A stretch of DNA of 47,295 nucleotides, taken from contig FR902178.1 in assembly GCA_000437855.1 (NCBI GenBank), positions 1-47,295 of the forward strand, in the 5' to 3' direction. Position 1 is the first letter of the stretch; each line of letters starts with the position of its first letter. The stretch is from Clostridium sp. CAG:567. GTDB taxonomy: Bacteria; Bacillota; Clostridia; TANB77; CAG-508. Shown here piece after piece: positions 7,284 to 15,634 of this stretch. The notes below the pieces were generated by a model. That model ran no database searches, had not been told where the DNA came from, and saw only the letters and a list, made by a program, of their open reading frames with translations. Position numbers and translations under genes: made by a program.

Positions 7284-8639
7284 TTAATAGTATATTTCAA
7301 ATTGCTGAGAAAAGAATTCATCATTTTTACTTGTAAATAAATTAAGATTATTATTTTTCTTTAAAATTTGTCTAACTTCCCATAAGCCAAGTCCACTATT
7401 ACTTTTTTTAGACTTTGTAGAAAAGTCTTTTTCAAAAATTTTATCTACATTAATATCTTTATTTTTATATGTATTTTCTATACCCATTATTAAACGATGT
7501 CTATTATCTTCTTTTCTAAAACTTACATGAATAACTTTTTCATCACATTCGGAAGATGCTTCAATAGCATTATCTAAAAGTATACCTAAAATTCTAGTAA
7601 ACTCATAAATCTTCATGTGTTTTTCAATTTCATTTAAATCCATAAAAACACCCAAATTTATTTGTACACCAATTTCATCTGCTTTATGATATTTTGTAGC
7701 CATAACATTATAAATTGCGGGATTATTTATAACATCGGGATTTAAAGCTGTTAAGTTATTAGTACGATTGCAATCTTGTAAAAGTTGTTTATAATATTTC
7801 TTTAAACCTTCTAAATCTCCTCTATCAGCATAACCACCAATGCCTTGAACAATGTTATGAAAATCATGTTTAAAACCTCTCATACTATCATGCAATATTG
7901 ATAATGTTTTATTATATAATTGAGCTTCTTCTAGATCTCTAGTTGTAGTATCTAATTTATTAGTACTTAATAAACTATAAATACTTATTGCAAAATATGT
8001 ACAAATACTTAAAATACTTACTACAGTTATGGCTACAGGCATTTTATCACTATAAAATACAATTAAGCAAAATTGAGTTCCAATAGCTAAAATACCGAGT
8101 AAAGTATTTATAATAAATAACACTTTATTTCTTTGAGTCATATTTTCTAAAGTGATATGAAATTTTAGATACTTGATTAATCTGTAAATTAAATAAACAC
8201 ATAGATAAATACTGAAAGCACAAATAGTTCTATATAAAGCAACTGTTAATATTTGATCTTGAGAAATATTAAAAAGTTTTTGATAAAACTTAAAAATGAA
8301 TAATTCAAGAACACTACTTAATGCAATTACAATAAATTCAGATAATAATGATTTTAACCATGTTGTCTTGAACATAAATTTGATAATGAAAATTATAAAT
8401 ATCATATTGAAAAATATTCCGTAAGGGTCAGGAATAAATGTCCTTGAAAGAAATGCAATCAGTCCCATGAAAATAACATAAATTAATTTAGAGGACTTTG
8501 TGGTTTTAATATTTAAAATTGTTGTAAATAACAACATATTTACAAAAGTATCAATAAAGCAGGAAAAGAAACCTACAATATTTAAAGCTATTTCATTTTG
8601 AGTAGTTATTGCATTCCACATTGTTTGAATAATTTTCAT
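7284..8639 (-). CDS. agrC: AgrC-like sensor histidine kinase
   Basis: AgrC is the membrane receptor for the autoinducing peptide. The 451-residue protein has an N-terminal block of about six hydrophobic helices (residues 15-225), then a coiled linker. The dimerisation motif FKHDFHN contains the phospho-acceptor His258. The GHKL ATPase has the N box in LLDNAIEAS and the G box in SNSGLGLWEVR. The chosen start is the ATG at 8639 with GGAGG upstream. An in-frame start 66 bp earlier would give non-family sequence deep inside agrA. The gene overlaps the 3' end of agrA by 47 bp, which suggests coupled translation. This kinase class (HPK10) pairs with LytTR regulators. Confidence 0.93.
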   Translation of the reverse strand: MKIIQTMWNAITTQNEIALNIVGFFSCFIDTFVNMLLFTTILNIKTTKSSKLIYVIFMGLIAFLSRTFIPDPYGIFFNMIFIIFIIKFMFKTTWLKSLLSEFIVIALSSVLELFIFKFYQKLFNISQDQILTVALYRTICAFSIYLCVYLIYRLIKYLKFHITLENMTQRNKVLFIINTLLGILAIGTQFCLIVFYSDKMPVAITVVSILSICTYFAISIYSLLSTNKLDTTTRDLEEAQLYNKTLSILHDSMRGFKHDFHNIVQGIGGYADRGDLEGLKKYYKQLLQDCNRTNNLTALNPDVINNPAIYNVMATKYHKADEIGVQINLGVFMDLNEIEKHMKIYEFTRILGILLDNAIEASSECDEKVIHVSFRKEDNRHRLIMGIENTYKNKDINVDKIFEKDFSTKSKKSNSGLGLWEVRQILKKNNNLNLFTSKNDEFFSQQFEIYY

Positions 8640-9342
8640 AATTAAAAACCTCCATAAGTTTACTCTTATATTTTGGTCCAATAAAACATTTATTATCTGG
8701 ACCACAGTTGTTTAATAAAATAATATTATTAGAAGTATCAATACTAACGATTTTGTCTAAATTTACAATGTAAGATTTATGACATTGCATAAAATGACTT
8801 GAAAGTTGAAGTAAAATAGTTTTAAAAGAACTATATGTTTCATATTCTCTTGTATCTGTGTGAAAAACAGTTTTCATACCATATTTTTGAATGTATTGAA
8901 TTGAATCTTGTTTTATAATTGTTCTGTTATTGTCTAATCTAACAAAACTTGTTTTTGAGCCTGAAACGTCCTCAAACAATCTGACAATAGTATCTTCTAA
9001 TCTTTCTTTTGTAACAGGTTTAGCAAGGTAATCAAAAGTTTTATATTTATAAGCGATTAGTCCATATTCTAAATGTCCAGTAGTGAAAATAATATAAACA
9101 TTTTTATCATTCTTACGAATTATATTAGCCAAATCTAAGCCAGAAACATTTGATTTTAAATCGATGTCTAAAATTATAACATTTACTTTGTTATTTCTTA
9201 TATAATTAATTAGTTCTTCAGGTGCTGTTGTACTCAGCGCTATACGAGCGTCTAAATTTTTTTCAATAAAAATAGACTCTAACATCTTTTCTAGTTTATT
9301 TAAAACATTAAAGTTGTCATCACATAGCACGAAATCTAACAT
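8593..9342 (-). CDS. agrA: AgrA-like LytTR response regulator
   Basis: AgrA is the transcription factor activated by AgrC. The receiver domain (residues 1-125) shows the acidic pair Asp8/Asp9, the phospho-acceptor Asp59 in IILDID and the conserved Lys108 in AKP. A LytTR DNA-binding domain covers about residues 130-235, including YIQKYG, the YETYSSFKTIL segment and FMQCHKSYIVNLDKI. The 249-residue length is close to S. aureus AgrA. The ATG follows GGAGGAAAGG. The gene precedes agrC on minus. Direct repeats AACGTTA upstream may be its own binding sites. Targets outside the locus are unknown. Confidence 0.94.
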   Translation of the reverse strand: MLDFVLCDDNFNVLNKLEKMLESIFIEKNLDARIALSTTAPEELINYIRNNKVNVIILDIDLKSNVSGLDLANIIRKNDKNVYIIFTTGHLEYGLIAYKYKTFDYLAKPVTKERLEDTIVRLFEDVSGSKTSFVRLDNNRTIIKQDSIQYIQKYGMKTVFHTDTREYETYSSFKTILLQLSSHFMQCHKSYIVNLDKIVSIDTSNNIILLNNCGPDNKCFIGPKYKSKLMEVFNYENYSNNVECNNYSK

Positions 9343-9359
9343 ATTCCTTTCCTCCGTAT

Positions 9360-9423
9360 ATTATAAATATAAATCAAAGTAAGCAAAACGTTAAATACTA
9401 ATCGACAAAAAAGTACAACGTTA
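9360..9423 (-). promoter_or_regulatory. Candidate agrAC promoter with paired AACGTTA motifs
   Basis: On minus, TATAAT (9360-9365) lies 17 bp upstream of the agrA start. The -35 position reads poorly (near TTTTGC), as expected of an activated promoter. Two copies of the palindromic heptamer AACGTTA lie at 9387-9393 and 9417-9423, 30 bp apart, just upstream. AgrA-type LytTR proteins bind paired repeats near weak -35 boxes, although usually with about 21-bp spacing. Autoactivation is an inference. Confidence 0.4.
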
Positions 9424-9700
9424 CCTAAAAATTTCCAGTAACTTATATAACTATAATCCAAACAGATTATAATGTCAAGGAATTTTAAACAAAATTGTTT
9501 TTAGCATATATAAATAAAATAGCGATGGAAGCTGGAATGAAGCGACTTTGGCACAATTATGTGTAACCTTAAAATAAGTAAAAAACAAATAAATGTATAC
9601 TGAAATGTGTACTGATAAAATTAGACTGTTGATATATATTTTGAATAACTAAAAAACACTACGGAAATACGAAAAATAAACAAAAAGGAGCGAAAGAAAA

Positions 9701-9780
9701 ATGCTTAAGATTAAATCAAAAAAACAAAAGGGTATAACTCTAATTGCGTTTGCTATTAGTACGAAATGTCTACAGCATTA
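9701..9780 (+). pseudogene. Relic of a type IV prepilin-like gene start
   Basis: A good ribosome binding site (AAAGGAGCG) precedes an ATG encoding MLKIKSK. After an A run at 9718-9723 the next frame continues KQKGITLIAFAIS, the classic prepilin cleavage motif (K-G-ITLIA) and start of the hydrophobic helix. It then ends at a stop. One missing A explains the frame change. No downstream pilin body is present, so this looks like a truncated, inactivated remnant. The motif is short, so the reading is tentative. Confidence 0.4.
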
Positions 9781-9949
9781 AAACAGACCTCCGAAATGGC
9801 TTGGAAGTAAAGAAAGGCGAAAGATTAGTAATGCCGATTGAAGTAAGAATTTTTATGAATTTAGTTCAATAATACTTAAAAAATGAAAAAATAGCAATGA
9901 TTTTGTGAAGAAATATTTATAAAATTTAATATAAATTAGTATATACAAA

Positions 9950-9982
9950 ACGGATTAGAAATAAAATCTAATTCGTTTTTTT
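9950..9982 (+). terminator. Intrinsic terminator (orphan)
   Basis: ACGGATTAGA pairs with TCTAATTCGT (one G-T pair) across a 7-nt loop and is followed by a T7 run. It has no intact upstream gene and probably served the decayed gene. Confidence 0.65.
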
Positions 9983-10004
9983 GCGTTCTAAAAAACGATA
10001 CTTA

Positions 10005-10036
10005 GCTCATAATGAAAAACATTATGAGCAATTTTT
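10005..10036 (+). terminator. Hairpin with T-rich tail upstream of the pdaA-like gene
   Basis: A perfect 10-bp stem GCTCATAATG/CATTATGAGC has an A5 loop and is followed by AATTTTTG. It could be a second terminator or a leader hairpin. Confidence 0.5.
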
Positions 10037-10113
10037 GTAAAAATATTCATAATTTGAGTATTAGAAAAATACTTTATTAATAGCAAGAAATATTGTGTAA
10101 AGGAGAACAAATT

Positions 10114-10920
10114 ATGAAAATAAAGCCGAAATTTATTACAATTGTATCATCTATACTATTAATATTTGTTTTTTCATTTTCAATAATTAATTTTAATGCT
10201 AAAACAACTCAAACAAGTGCTACTACTTTGAGTAATAAAAAAATAGGATGGGGAATAAAAAGAAATAATAACCATGAGCAACCAGACTTGGGAAGCTATA
10301 ATAAAAGAGTAATAGATAGTTATGAAGGAATTGCAATGGGAAGCAAAGACCAAAAATATGTATATTTGACTTTTGACAATGGATATGAAGCGGGATATAT
10401 GCCAAAAATATTGGCAACTTTAAAAGAAAATAGTGTACCAGCAACCTTTTTTATAACAGCACATTACTTAAATACAGAACCAGACCTTGTAAAGCAAATG
10501 ATAGAAGAAGGTCATACTGTAGGAAATCACACAGTAAATCATAAAAGTATGCCTGATTTGACAAATGAACAAATTCAAAAAGAAGTAATGAATTTACATA
10601 CAGCGATATATCAAAAGTTTAATTATGAAATGAAATATATTAGACCACCAAAAGGAGAATATAGTGAAAGAACTGTAGCATATACAAACACATTAGGTTA
10701 TAAAACAGTTATGTGGAGCTTTGCTTATGATGATTGGGACAAAAATAAACAAGGTAGAGAAGAATATGGTAAAAAAATGGTTTTAAGTAATATACATCCA
10801 GGAGCAGTTATTTTACTACATGCAACATCAAAAGATAATAGTAATATTTTAGATGATTGCATAAAAGAAATAAAACAAATGGGATATGAGTTTAGAAGTT
10901 TAGATCAATTTCAGAGATAG
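10114..10920 (+). CDS. pdaA: Polysaccharide deacetylase, PdaA-like (spore cortex delta-lactam pathway)
   Basis: PdaA removes the acetyl group from N-acetylmuramic acid during muramic delta-lactam formation in spore cortex. The 268-residue protein has an N-terminal membrane anchor or signal (residues 7-27). The family-specific stretch IGWGIKRN follows, then a NodB domain. The latter has LTFDNG, with Asp88 and the Asn that PdaA carries in place of the second Asp. GNHTVNHKS gives metal ligands His139 and His143, RPPKGEYS lies near 177 and the C-terminal His is in VILLHATS. The start is the ATG at 10114 after AAAGGAG; an in-frame TTG 21 bp earlier is not preferred. It is followed at once by yqfC/yqfD, consistent with a sporulation unit. 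Confidence 0.88.
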   Translation: MKIKPKFITIVSSILLIFVFSFSIINFNAKTTQTSATTLSNKKIGWGIKRNNNHEQPDLGSYNKRVIDSYEGIAMGSKDQKYVYLTFDNGYEAGYMPKILATLKENSVPATFFITAHYLNTEPDLVKQMIEEGHTVGNHTVNHKSMPDLTNEQIQKEVMNLHTAIYQKFNYEMKYIRPPKGEYSERTVAYTNTLGYKTVMWSFAYDDWDKNKQGREEYGKKMVLSNIHPGAVILLHATSKDNSNILDDCIKEIKQMGYEFRSLDQFQR

Positions 10921-10935
10921 AAAGGAATGAAAAAT

Positions 10936-11226
10936 GTGAAAAGAAAAGGCAAAAAAACATTTGATAGATTAAATCATTTATTAGAAATTCCAAAAGAAAT
11001 ATCTACGGATTTACCTAAAATAACAATATTAGGATTTAAACAAATGTTGATTGAAAACTACAAAGGTGTGTTAGAATACCAAGATTTTTATATTAGAATT
11101 AGTACATATATTGGAATTTTGAACATAAATGGATATGAGTTGTACTTAGAAGAAATGACATCAGATGATTTAATGGTAACAGGAAAAATTGAAAGTTTTG
11201 ATTTTGAACCAACAATAGACGAATAA
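10936..11226 (+). CDS. yqfC: Sporulation protein YqfC
   Basis: YqfC is a small conserved sporulation protein, in B. subtilis encoded just before yqfD in the mother-cell regulon. The region MKRKGKKTFDRLNHLLEIPK, then DLPKITILG, YKGVLEY and DLMVTGKIESFDFE matches the family, with a final size of 96 residues. The GTG at 10936 is preferred because AAAGGA sits nine bases upstream. The in-frame ATG at 10927 has the ribosome binding site touching it. The gap to the pdaA-like gene is minimal, so co-transcription is likely. Its biochemical role is unknown. Confidence 0.85.
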   Translation: MKRKGKKTFDRLNHLLEIPKEISTDLPKITILGFKQMLIENYKGVLEYQDFYIRISTYIGILNINGYELYLEEMTSDDLMVTGKIESFDFEPTIDE

Positions 11227-11239
11227 TAAGGAGGTAAAA

Positions 11240-12421
11240 ATGTACTTTAAAGTTTTGTTAAATTACATTTTAGGATATGTTACTATTGAAATAGAAGGCT
11301 ACTTTACAGAACGTTTTATAAATATATGCAATAATCAAAAAATTTTTCTATGGAATATGAAAAGAAAATGTTCCACAATTGTGCAAATTAATATTGGAAT
11401 AAGTGACTTTAAGAAGATAAAAAGAATTGCTAAAAAAACTAAATGTAGAGTAAAAATTCAAGGAAAAAAAGGAATACCATTTATATTATATAAATACAAA
11501 AAAAGAAAAATATTTGCATTGCTTTTTCTATTAGTTATAATTGCAATGTTTACATTATCTAATTTTATATGGAATATAGAGGTCGTTGGAAATAACAAGA
11601 TTTCTAAAGATGAAATTATAAAAAGTTTATCAGATAACAAGTTTAAAATTGGAATGTCAAAGTTTGACCTAAACACAAAAGAAACAATAAATAAAATTCG
11701 ACTTGAAAGAAATGATTTAGCATGGATTGGAATAGAAATACAAGGAACAAATGCAATTGTTAAGATAGTAGAAGCAGATATGAAACCTGAAATAATACAA
11801 GAAGATGAGTACTGTAATATTGTTGCAACAAAAGATGCAATGATAGTAAAAGTAAATGCACAAAACGGCGTGCCCGTAGTAAAAGAGGGCGATGTTGTTA
11901 CAAAAGGAACTGTATTAATAGAAGGGTGGCTGGAAGGACAATATACAGGAATTAGATATGTGCATGCAAATGGCGAGGTTCAGGCAAAAGTATGGTATTC
12001 TGAAAAAGTTAAAGAACCATTAAAACAGACAAAAGAAATTCAAACAGGAATGGAGGAAAGCAAATATTCCGTAAAGATAAATAATTTTGAAATAAATTTG
12101 TCAAAAGGGGTTCCAAAATTTCAAAATTATGATACAATAGAGACGAGTAAAAAACTAAAACTATTTTCAGATTTTTATTTGCCAATAGAAATAAATACAA
12201 AAACTTACCAAGAGTATGAAAACAAAGAGTTTGAATATACTCTAGAGGAGGCAAAAGAGGTAGCAATACAAAAGGCTAAGCAAAGCTTAGAAAACCAAAT
12301 AAAAGAAAAAAAGTTAATAAATCAAAAAGTTAATGTGGAGCAGACGGAAACTGATGTTGAAGTTGAAGTTATTTACGAAGTACTTGAAAGTATTGGGACA
12401 AAAGAAAAAATAGTATTTTGA
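11240..12421 (+). CDS. yqfD: Sporulation protein YqfD
   Basis: YqfD is a membrane-associated sporulation protein conserved in endospore formers. The 393-residue product begins with the family-like YFKVLLNYILGYVTIEIEG. It has a basic cytoplasmic part, one strong transmembrane segment at about residues 90-112 and a large external domain starting with IEVVGNNKISKDEI. The later signature VPVVKEGDVVTKGTVLIEG is a biotinyl/lipoyl-like beta segment typical of YqfD. The ATG follows AAGGAGG, 13 bp after yqfC. Its stop overlaps the region where the following unknown gene is initiated. phoH, its usual downstream neighbour, is missing. Confidence 0.9.
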   Translation: MYFKVLLNYILGYVTIEIEGYFTERFINICNNQKIFLWNMKRKCSTIVQINIGISDFKKIKRIAKKTKCRVKIQGKKGIPFILYKYKKRKIFALLFLLVIIAMFTLSNFIWNIEVVGNNKISKDEIIKSLSDNKFKIGMSKFDLNTKETINKIRLERNDLAWIGIEIQGTNAIVKIVEADMKPEIIQEDEYCNIVATKDAMIVKVNAQNGVPVVKEGDVVTKGTVLIEGWLEGQYTGIRYVHANGEVQAKVWYSEKVKEPLKQTKEIQTGMEESKYSVKINNFEINLSKGVPKFQNYDTIETSKKLKLFSDFYLPIEINTKTYQEYENKEFEYTLEEAKEVAIQKAKQSLENQIKEKKLINQKVNVEQTETDVEVEVIYEVLESIGTKEKIVF

Positions 12422-12435
12422 AAGGAACAGATGCC

Positions 12436-13683
12436 ATGGAAGAAAGAAGTTTGAGAATTTACCAAGAGAAAACATTTTTTTCAAAGATTAGTAACACAAT
12501 TACTAAAATACTAACTCCAACTAAAATTGGAATTAACGGAATGTTAATCTCAATAAAAAGAAATAATGCTCTAAAGGCTTATGAAACATATAAAGCTAAC
12601 GAAAATATAGAAAACCAAGAAAAACAAGAAGCAACTGAAAAGAAATTTGAAGATGTATATGCTTTATATTTAGAGTCAATAGACAAATATATAATGGACT
12701 CTATTTACAAAAAAGTAAAAAGTGACGCAGCAACGGATTTTGAAAAAAATGCCTTGTCTGAATATTATTCAGTTGTGCATTTAAAAGAAATTGAATACTT
12801 AGAATATAAATATAAAAAACAAATGTATTTGTTGAATTTGGACTATGAAAATGTTCAAAATTCAAATAAAGAGCAAGCAATTCGTAGATATCAAACTTTA
12901 TATGTTTTCCAAATGGAATCTTTATACAAAGGATTATTAAAACATTATTCAATTAAGTTAGCAGATAATTTGACTCCAGGAGCTAAAGATGAAATATATA
13001 ATAAAATATTTGAAGTATTAGAACAATATATTGAAAACATTTTACCATTAAAAATGCAACAAGACACTGAAAACAAAGTATATAAAGAAATTGTTGAAGA
13101 CTATCAAAATTTCGAAAAGTTTACAGTTGGTAAATTAGACCAAAATGATAGTATAGAAAAGAACATGATATTATTAAATTTAAGTAGAAAATTATTTACA
13201 CATAGTTTACCACTTATTGTAGCTGAGCAATGTTATCAAAAATTGTTAAATGATACTAGAAGACTTATAGTAGATACTCGTGTAGCACGTAAACAAGAAA
13301 AAGCATATTCATTATTAATTATGCTAATTGAAGAATATAATGTGAAATTATTATCTACAAAAATTTATTGGGATAAACCAACTGCTAGAGAAGAATATAA
13401 AGACTTTTATAAACAATATCAAACAATTCAAAAAAATAAAGATAAAAATTATATTGATTATACAAGAGACAAACAAGTTTTGTTCTTAAGAAGTGATTTA
13501 AAGAACTTAAGAAAAGATGTTAATAAATATTATAAAGTAATTCAATTTTATTGCACTAAATTAGTTGAATTAGATGCAATGAAAAACTTAAAAAATTCAT
13601 TTATATCAGAAGGAAACTACACAAAAGGAGCAAAGACTGAAAAGAAAAAAAGAGGAAGAAGAAAAAAAGTAGTTAATGAATAA
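12436..13683 (+). CDS. Conserved-context unknown protein between yqfD and ybeY
   Basis: I do not recognise this 415-residue protein. It is rich in Lys, Glu, Tyr and Asn, has no convincing signal peptide or membrane helix, and is probably all-helical with coiled-coil stretches. It ends in a very basic tail, KKKRGRRKKVVNE, that may bind nucleic acid or acidic surfaces. The ATG at 12436 has AAAGGA nine bases upstream; an in-frame TTG at 12418 overlaps the yqfD stop and is less likely. The gene occupies the place where phoH (and yqfF) normally stand in the yqfCD-ybeY-dgkA-era cluster. A role in sporulation or RNA metabolism is only guilt by association. Confidence 0.7.
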   Translation: MEERSLRIYQEKTFFSKISNTITKILTPTKIGINGMLISIKRNNALKAYETYKANENIENQEKQEATEKKFEDVYALYLESIDKYIMDSIYKKVKSDAATDFEKNALSEYYSVVHLKEIEYLEYKYKKQMYLLNLDYENVQNSNKEQAIRRYQTLYVFQMESLYKGLLKHYSIKLADNLTPGAKDEIYNKIFEVLEQYIENILPLKMQQDTENKVYKEIVEDYQNFEKFTVGKLDQNDSIEKNMILLNLSRKLFTHSLPLIVAEQCYQKLLNDTRRLIVDTRVARKQEKAYSLLIMLIEEYNVKLLSTKIYWDKPTAREEYKDFYKQYQTIQKNKDKNYIDYTRDKQVLFLRSDLKNLRKDVNKYYKVIQFYCTKLVELDAMKNLKNSFISEGNYTKGAKTEKKKRGRRKKVVNE

Positions 13684-13689
13684 GGAAGA

Positions 13690-14178
13690 ATGAATATGAA
13701 ACCAGTAACAGAAATTGTTTGGAAAGATATTAAACAAAATGATGAATTAGAAAGTATAGTTGAAAAAGTAATACAAAAATGCTTTGAGGTAGAAAACATA
13801 AATCCTACCTCTTTATATATTTGCGTTACTTTGACAAATCCTAAAAATATAAGAGAATTAAATAAAGAATATAGAAATATAGATAAAGAAACTGATGTGC
13901 TTTCTTTTCCAATGTTTGAAAGAGAAGAATTAGACAAGCTTGTTAGAGAAAATGAAACTCAGCTTTTACAAGATGTAATGGGAGACATTATAATTTCAAT
14001 AGAAAGAGTTGAAGAACAAGCAAAAGAATATGGACATGGATTTGAAAGAGAATTTGCTTACATGCTTGTACATGGTTTTTATCATTTAAGAGGATATGAT
14101 CATATAACAGATGAGCAAAGAAAAGAAATGAGAGAAAGAGAAGAAAATGTTCTTTCTCAATTAAATATAACTAGATAA
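13690..14178 (+). CDS. ybeY: Endoribonuclease YbeY (rRNA maturation factor)
   Basis: YbeY is a zinc-dependent endoribonuclease involved in 16S rRNA 3'-end maturation and ribosome quality control. The 162-residue protein has the metal motif HGFYHLRGYDH, with His128, His132 and His138. The preceding conserved segments TDVLSFP (about 69-75) and LQDVMGDIIIS (about 93-103) are also present. The ATG at 13690 has an AAGGAAG site and lies 6 bp after the previous stop. Its place before dgkA and era is the usual Firmicute order. Confidence 0.97.
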   Translation: MNMKPVTEIVWKDIKQNDELESIVEKVIQKCFEVENINPTSLYICVTLTNPKNIRELNKEYRNIDKETDVLSFPMFEREELDKLVRENETQLLQDVMGDIIISIERVEEQAKEYGHGFEREFAYMLVHGFYHLRGYDHITDEQRKEMREREENVLSQLNITR

Positions 14179-14213
14179 CTTTGAGTATGATACGAAATAA
14201 AAGAGAGGATAAA

Positions 14214-14960
14214 ATGAAAGAAAAAAAGAAGGAAAGCAAAGAAATAACAAACCACAATTTTATAGATGCGTGGAAAAATGCATTTAATGGAATAATATAT
14301 GCAACAACAACTCAAAAAAACATACAAAAACAATTAATTATTGCAGTAATTGTTGTTATTGTTAGCTTGTTTTTTAATTTGAATCGTGCTGAATTTCTAT
14401 GCTTTCTATTCACAATTGTTCTAATAATATTTGCTGAAATGGTTAATACAGCAATAGAAACAGTTGTTGATTTATATGTTGATGTATATCATCCAAAAGC
14501 TAAAATAGCAAAAGATGTTGCAGCAGGAGGAGTAGTAATTACAACAATAAATGCAATAATTGTGGCATATTTCTTATTTTTTGATAAAATTGCGGATATA
14601 GGACTAACATTTTTGAAAAATGTAACAACAAATCCTATGCATTTAGCTTTTTCTATTATGATTATTGCTATAATTGCAGTTTTAGCATTAATTGCTTATG
14701 CAAAAACAAACAAACATAAAGGATTAAACAAAAAAATGGTTCCAAGTGGTCATGCAACTATTGGCTTTGCAGCTAATACTCTTATATGGCTTTTAACTGA
14801 TAATATAGTTATTTTAATGTTGTCATTATTAACTGCAATTTTATTAGCAGAAAGTAGAATAGCAGCAAAAGAACATACATTGTCAGAAATAATATTTAGT
14901 GGTTGTTTTGCAACAATATTAGTATTAATATTATATGGAATTGCAATGGCAATAGTTTAA
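14214..14960 (+). CDS. dgkA: DgkA-type undecaprenol/diacylglycerol kinase fused to a PAP2-like phosphatase domain
   Basis: The N-terminal half (residues 1-125) is a DgkA-family integral membrane kinase with the signature AEMVNTAIETVVDL. In Gram-positives this enzyme phosphorylates undecaprenol. The C-terminal half (about 140-248) is membranous. It carries PSGHATIGF and ESRIAAKEHTLSEIIFSG, which parallel the PSGH and SRxxxxxHxxxDVxxG motifs of PAP2 lipid phosphatases. The usual Asp before the last motif is replaced by Ser-Glu. The protein may therefore both make and remove lipid phosphate. The ATG at 14214 follows GAGAGGAT; a TTG 33 bp upstream lacks a site. The cdd gene often found next is absent, and a terminator follows. 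Confidence 0.88.
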   Translation: MKEKKKESKEITNHNFIDAWKNAFNGIIYATTTQKNIQKQLIIAVIVVIVSLFFNLNRAEFLCFLFTIVLIIFAEMVNTAIETVVDLYVDVYHPKAKIAKDVAAGGVVITTINAIIVAYFLFFDKIADIGLTFLKNVTTNPMHLAFSIMIIAIIAVLALIAYAKTNKHKGLNKKMVPSGHATIGFAANTLIWLLTDNIVILMLSLLTAILLAESRIAAKEHTLSEIIFSGCFATILVLILYGIAMAIV

Positions 14961-15007
14961 TAAAAATGTAGCAAAGGAGAAAATATATAAAAACAAAGGA
15001 AAACAAA

Positions 15008-15042
15008 AACAACAAACTAAAATACTAGTTTGTTGTTTTTTT
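15008..15042 (+). terminator. Intrinsic terminator after dgkA
   Basis: AACAACAAACTA pairs with TAGTTTGTTGTT across a 6-nt loop and is followed by a T run. It ends the yqfC-dgkA unit before the hydrogenase promoter. Confidence 0.85.
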
Positions 15043-15066
15043 CTATACAACAAGGTAAAATATAGG

Positions 15067-15095
15067 TTGTATAAAAACAAGGTGTTTGATATAAT
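15067..15095 (+). promoter_or_regulatory. Promoter of the hydrogenase operon
   Basis: TTGTAT (15067-15072) and TATAAT (15090-15095) are spaced by 17 bp, 47 bp before the hydC ATG. Confidence 0.7.
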
Positions 15096-15142
15096 AATTT
15101 TGAAAAAGTAAAATACAAATATACTAGGAGGAATTGAAAAGT

Positions 15143-15619
15143 ATGAATTGTATGGAACAAAAATTGAGACAAGAACTAAAAGAAATATTAGAAAAATATA
15201 CTAAAGAAAAGGATAATTTAATACCTATATTAAATGATGTGCAAGTAAAATATGGGTATATTCCTCAAATTGCACAAAGTGAAATATCAGAATATTTAAG
15301 TATTCCAATGGCAGAGATTTATGGAGTAATTACATTTTATTCTAGGTTTACATTAAAACCAAAGGGAAAATATGCAATTTCAGTATGTTTAGGAACTGCA
15401 TGTTTTGTAAAAGGTTCTGAAAAACTAATGAATAGATTAAAAGAAAGATTGGGAATTAAAGAAGGAGAAACCACAGAAGACGGAAAATTTTCAATAGATA
15501 GTACTCGTTGTTTGGGTGCATGCGGAATAGCACCAGTATTTACTGTGAATGGAGAGGTATATGGTAAAGCTACAGTGAAAAAACTTGATGAGGTTTTAGA
15601 TGAATTGATTACAAAATAA
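15143..15619 (+). CDS. hydC: Electron-bifurcating [FeFe] hydrogenase gamma subunit (NuoE-like)
   Basis: HydC is the small thioredoxin-like [2Fe-2S] subunit of the NAD- and ferredoxin-linked bifurcating hydrogenase. The 158-residue product matches NuoE. The N-terminal helical part (PILNDVQVKYGYIPQ) is followed by cluster ligands Cys82 and Cys87 in SVCLGTACFVKG, then Cys123 and Cys127 in TRCLGACGIAP. The ATG at 15143 is used because AGGAGG lies at 15126-15131; the in-frame TTG at 15134 would sit on the site. It is first in an operon with hydB and hydA. Confidence 0.93.
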   Translation: MNCMEQKLRQELKEILEKYTKEKDNLIPILNDVQVKYGYIPQIAQSEISEYLSIPMAEIYGVITFYSRFTLKPKGKYAISVCLGTACFVKGSEKLMNRLKERLGIKEGETTEDGKFSIDSTRCLGACGIAPVFTVNGEVYGKATVKKLDEVLDELITK

Positions 15620-15634
15620 GAAGGGAGTAATGAT

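Larger units (their letters stand above)
9424..10113. other. Gene-poor stretch between agrA and the pdaA-like gene
   Basis: About 690 bp without an intact gene. It holds a decayed prepilin-like start (9701-9780) and an orphan reading frame (9800-9871) encoding LEVKKGERLVMPIEVRIF that has no start of its own. A 13-codon fragment near 9524 encodes MEAGMKRLWHNYV. Two terminator-like hairpins complete it. The rest is AT-rich sequence without recognisable signals. The fragments suggest that one or more accessory genes decayed here. Confidence 0.5.

Noticed and set aside
8640..8705. Longer N-terminus for agrC
   Set aside because: The extension has no ribosome binding site and lies within agrA; the ATG at 8639 follows GGAGG.
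9522..9560. Short frame MEAGMKRLWHNYV as an integrase fragment
   Set aside because: Thirteen residues are too few for an assignment; noted only as a possible relic.
10040..10110. Sporulation sigma promoter for the pdaA-like gene
   Set aside because: I could not find convincing -35/-10 elements for SigG or SigE; AT-rich sequence gives many weak matches.
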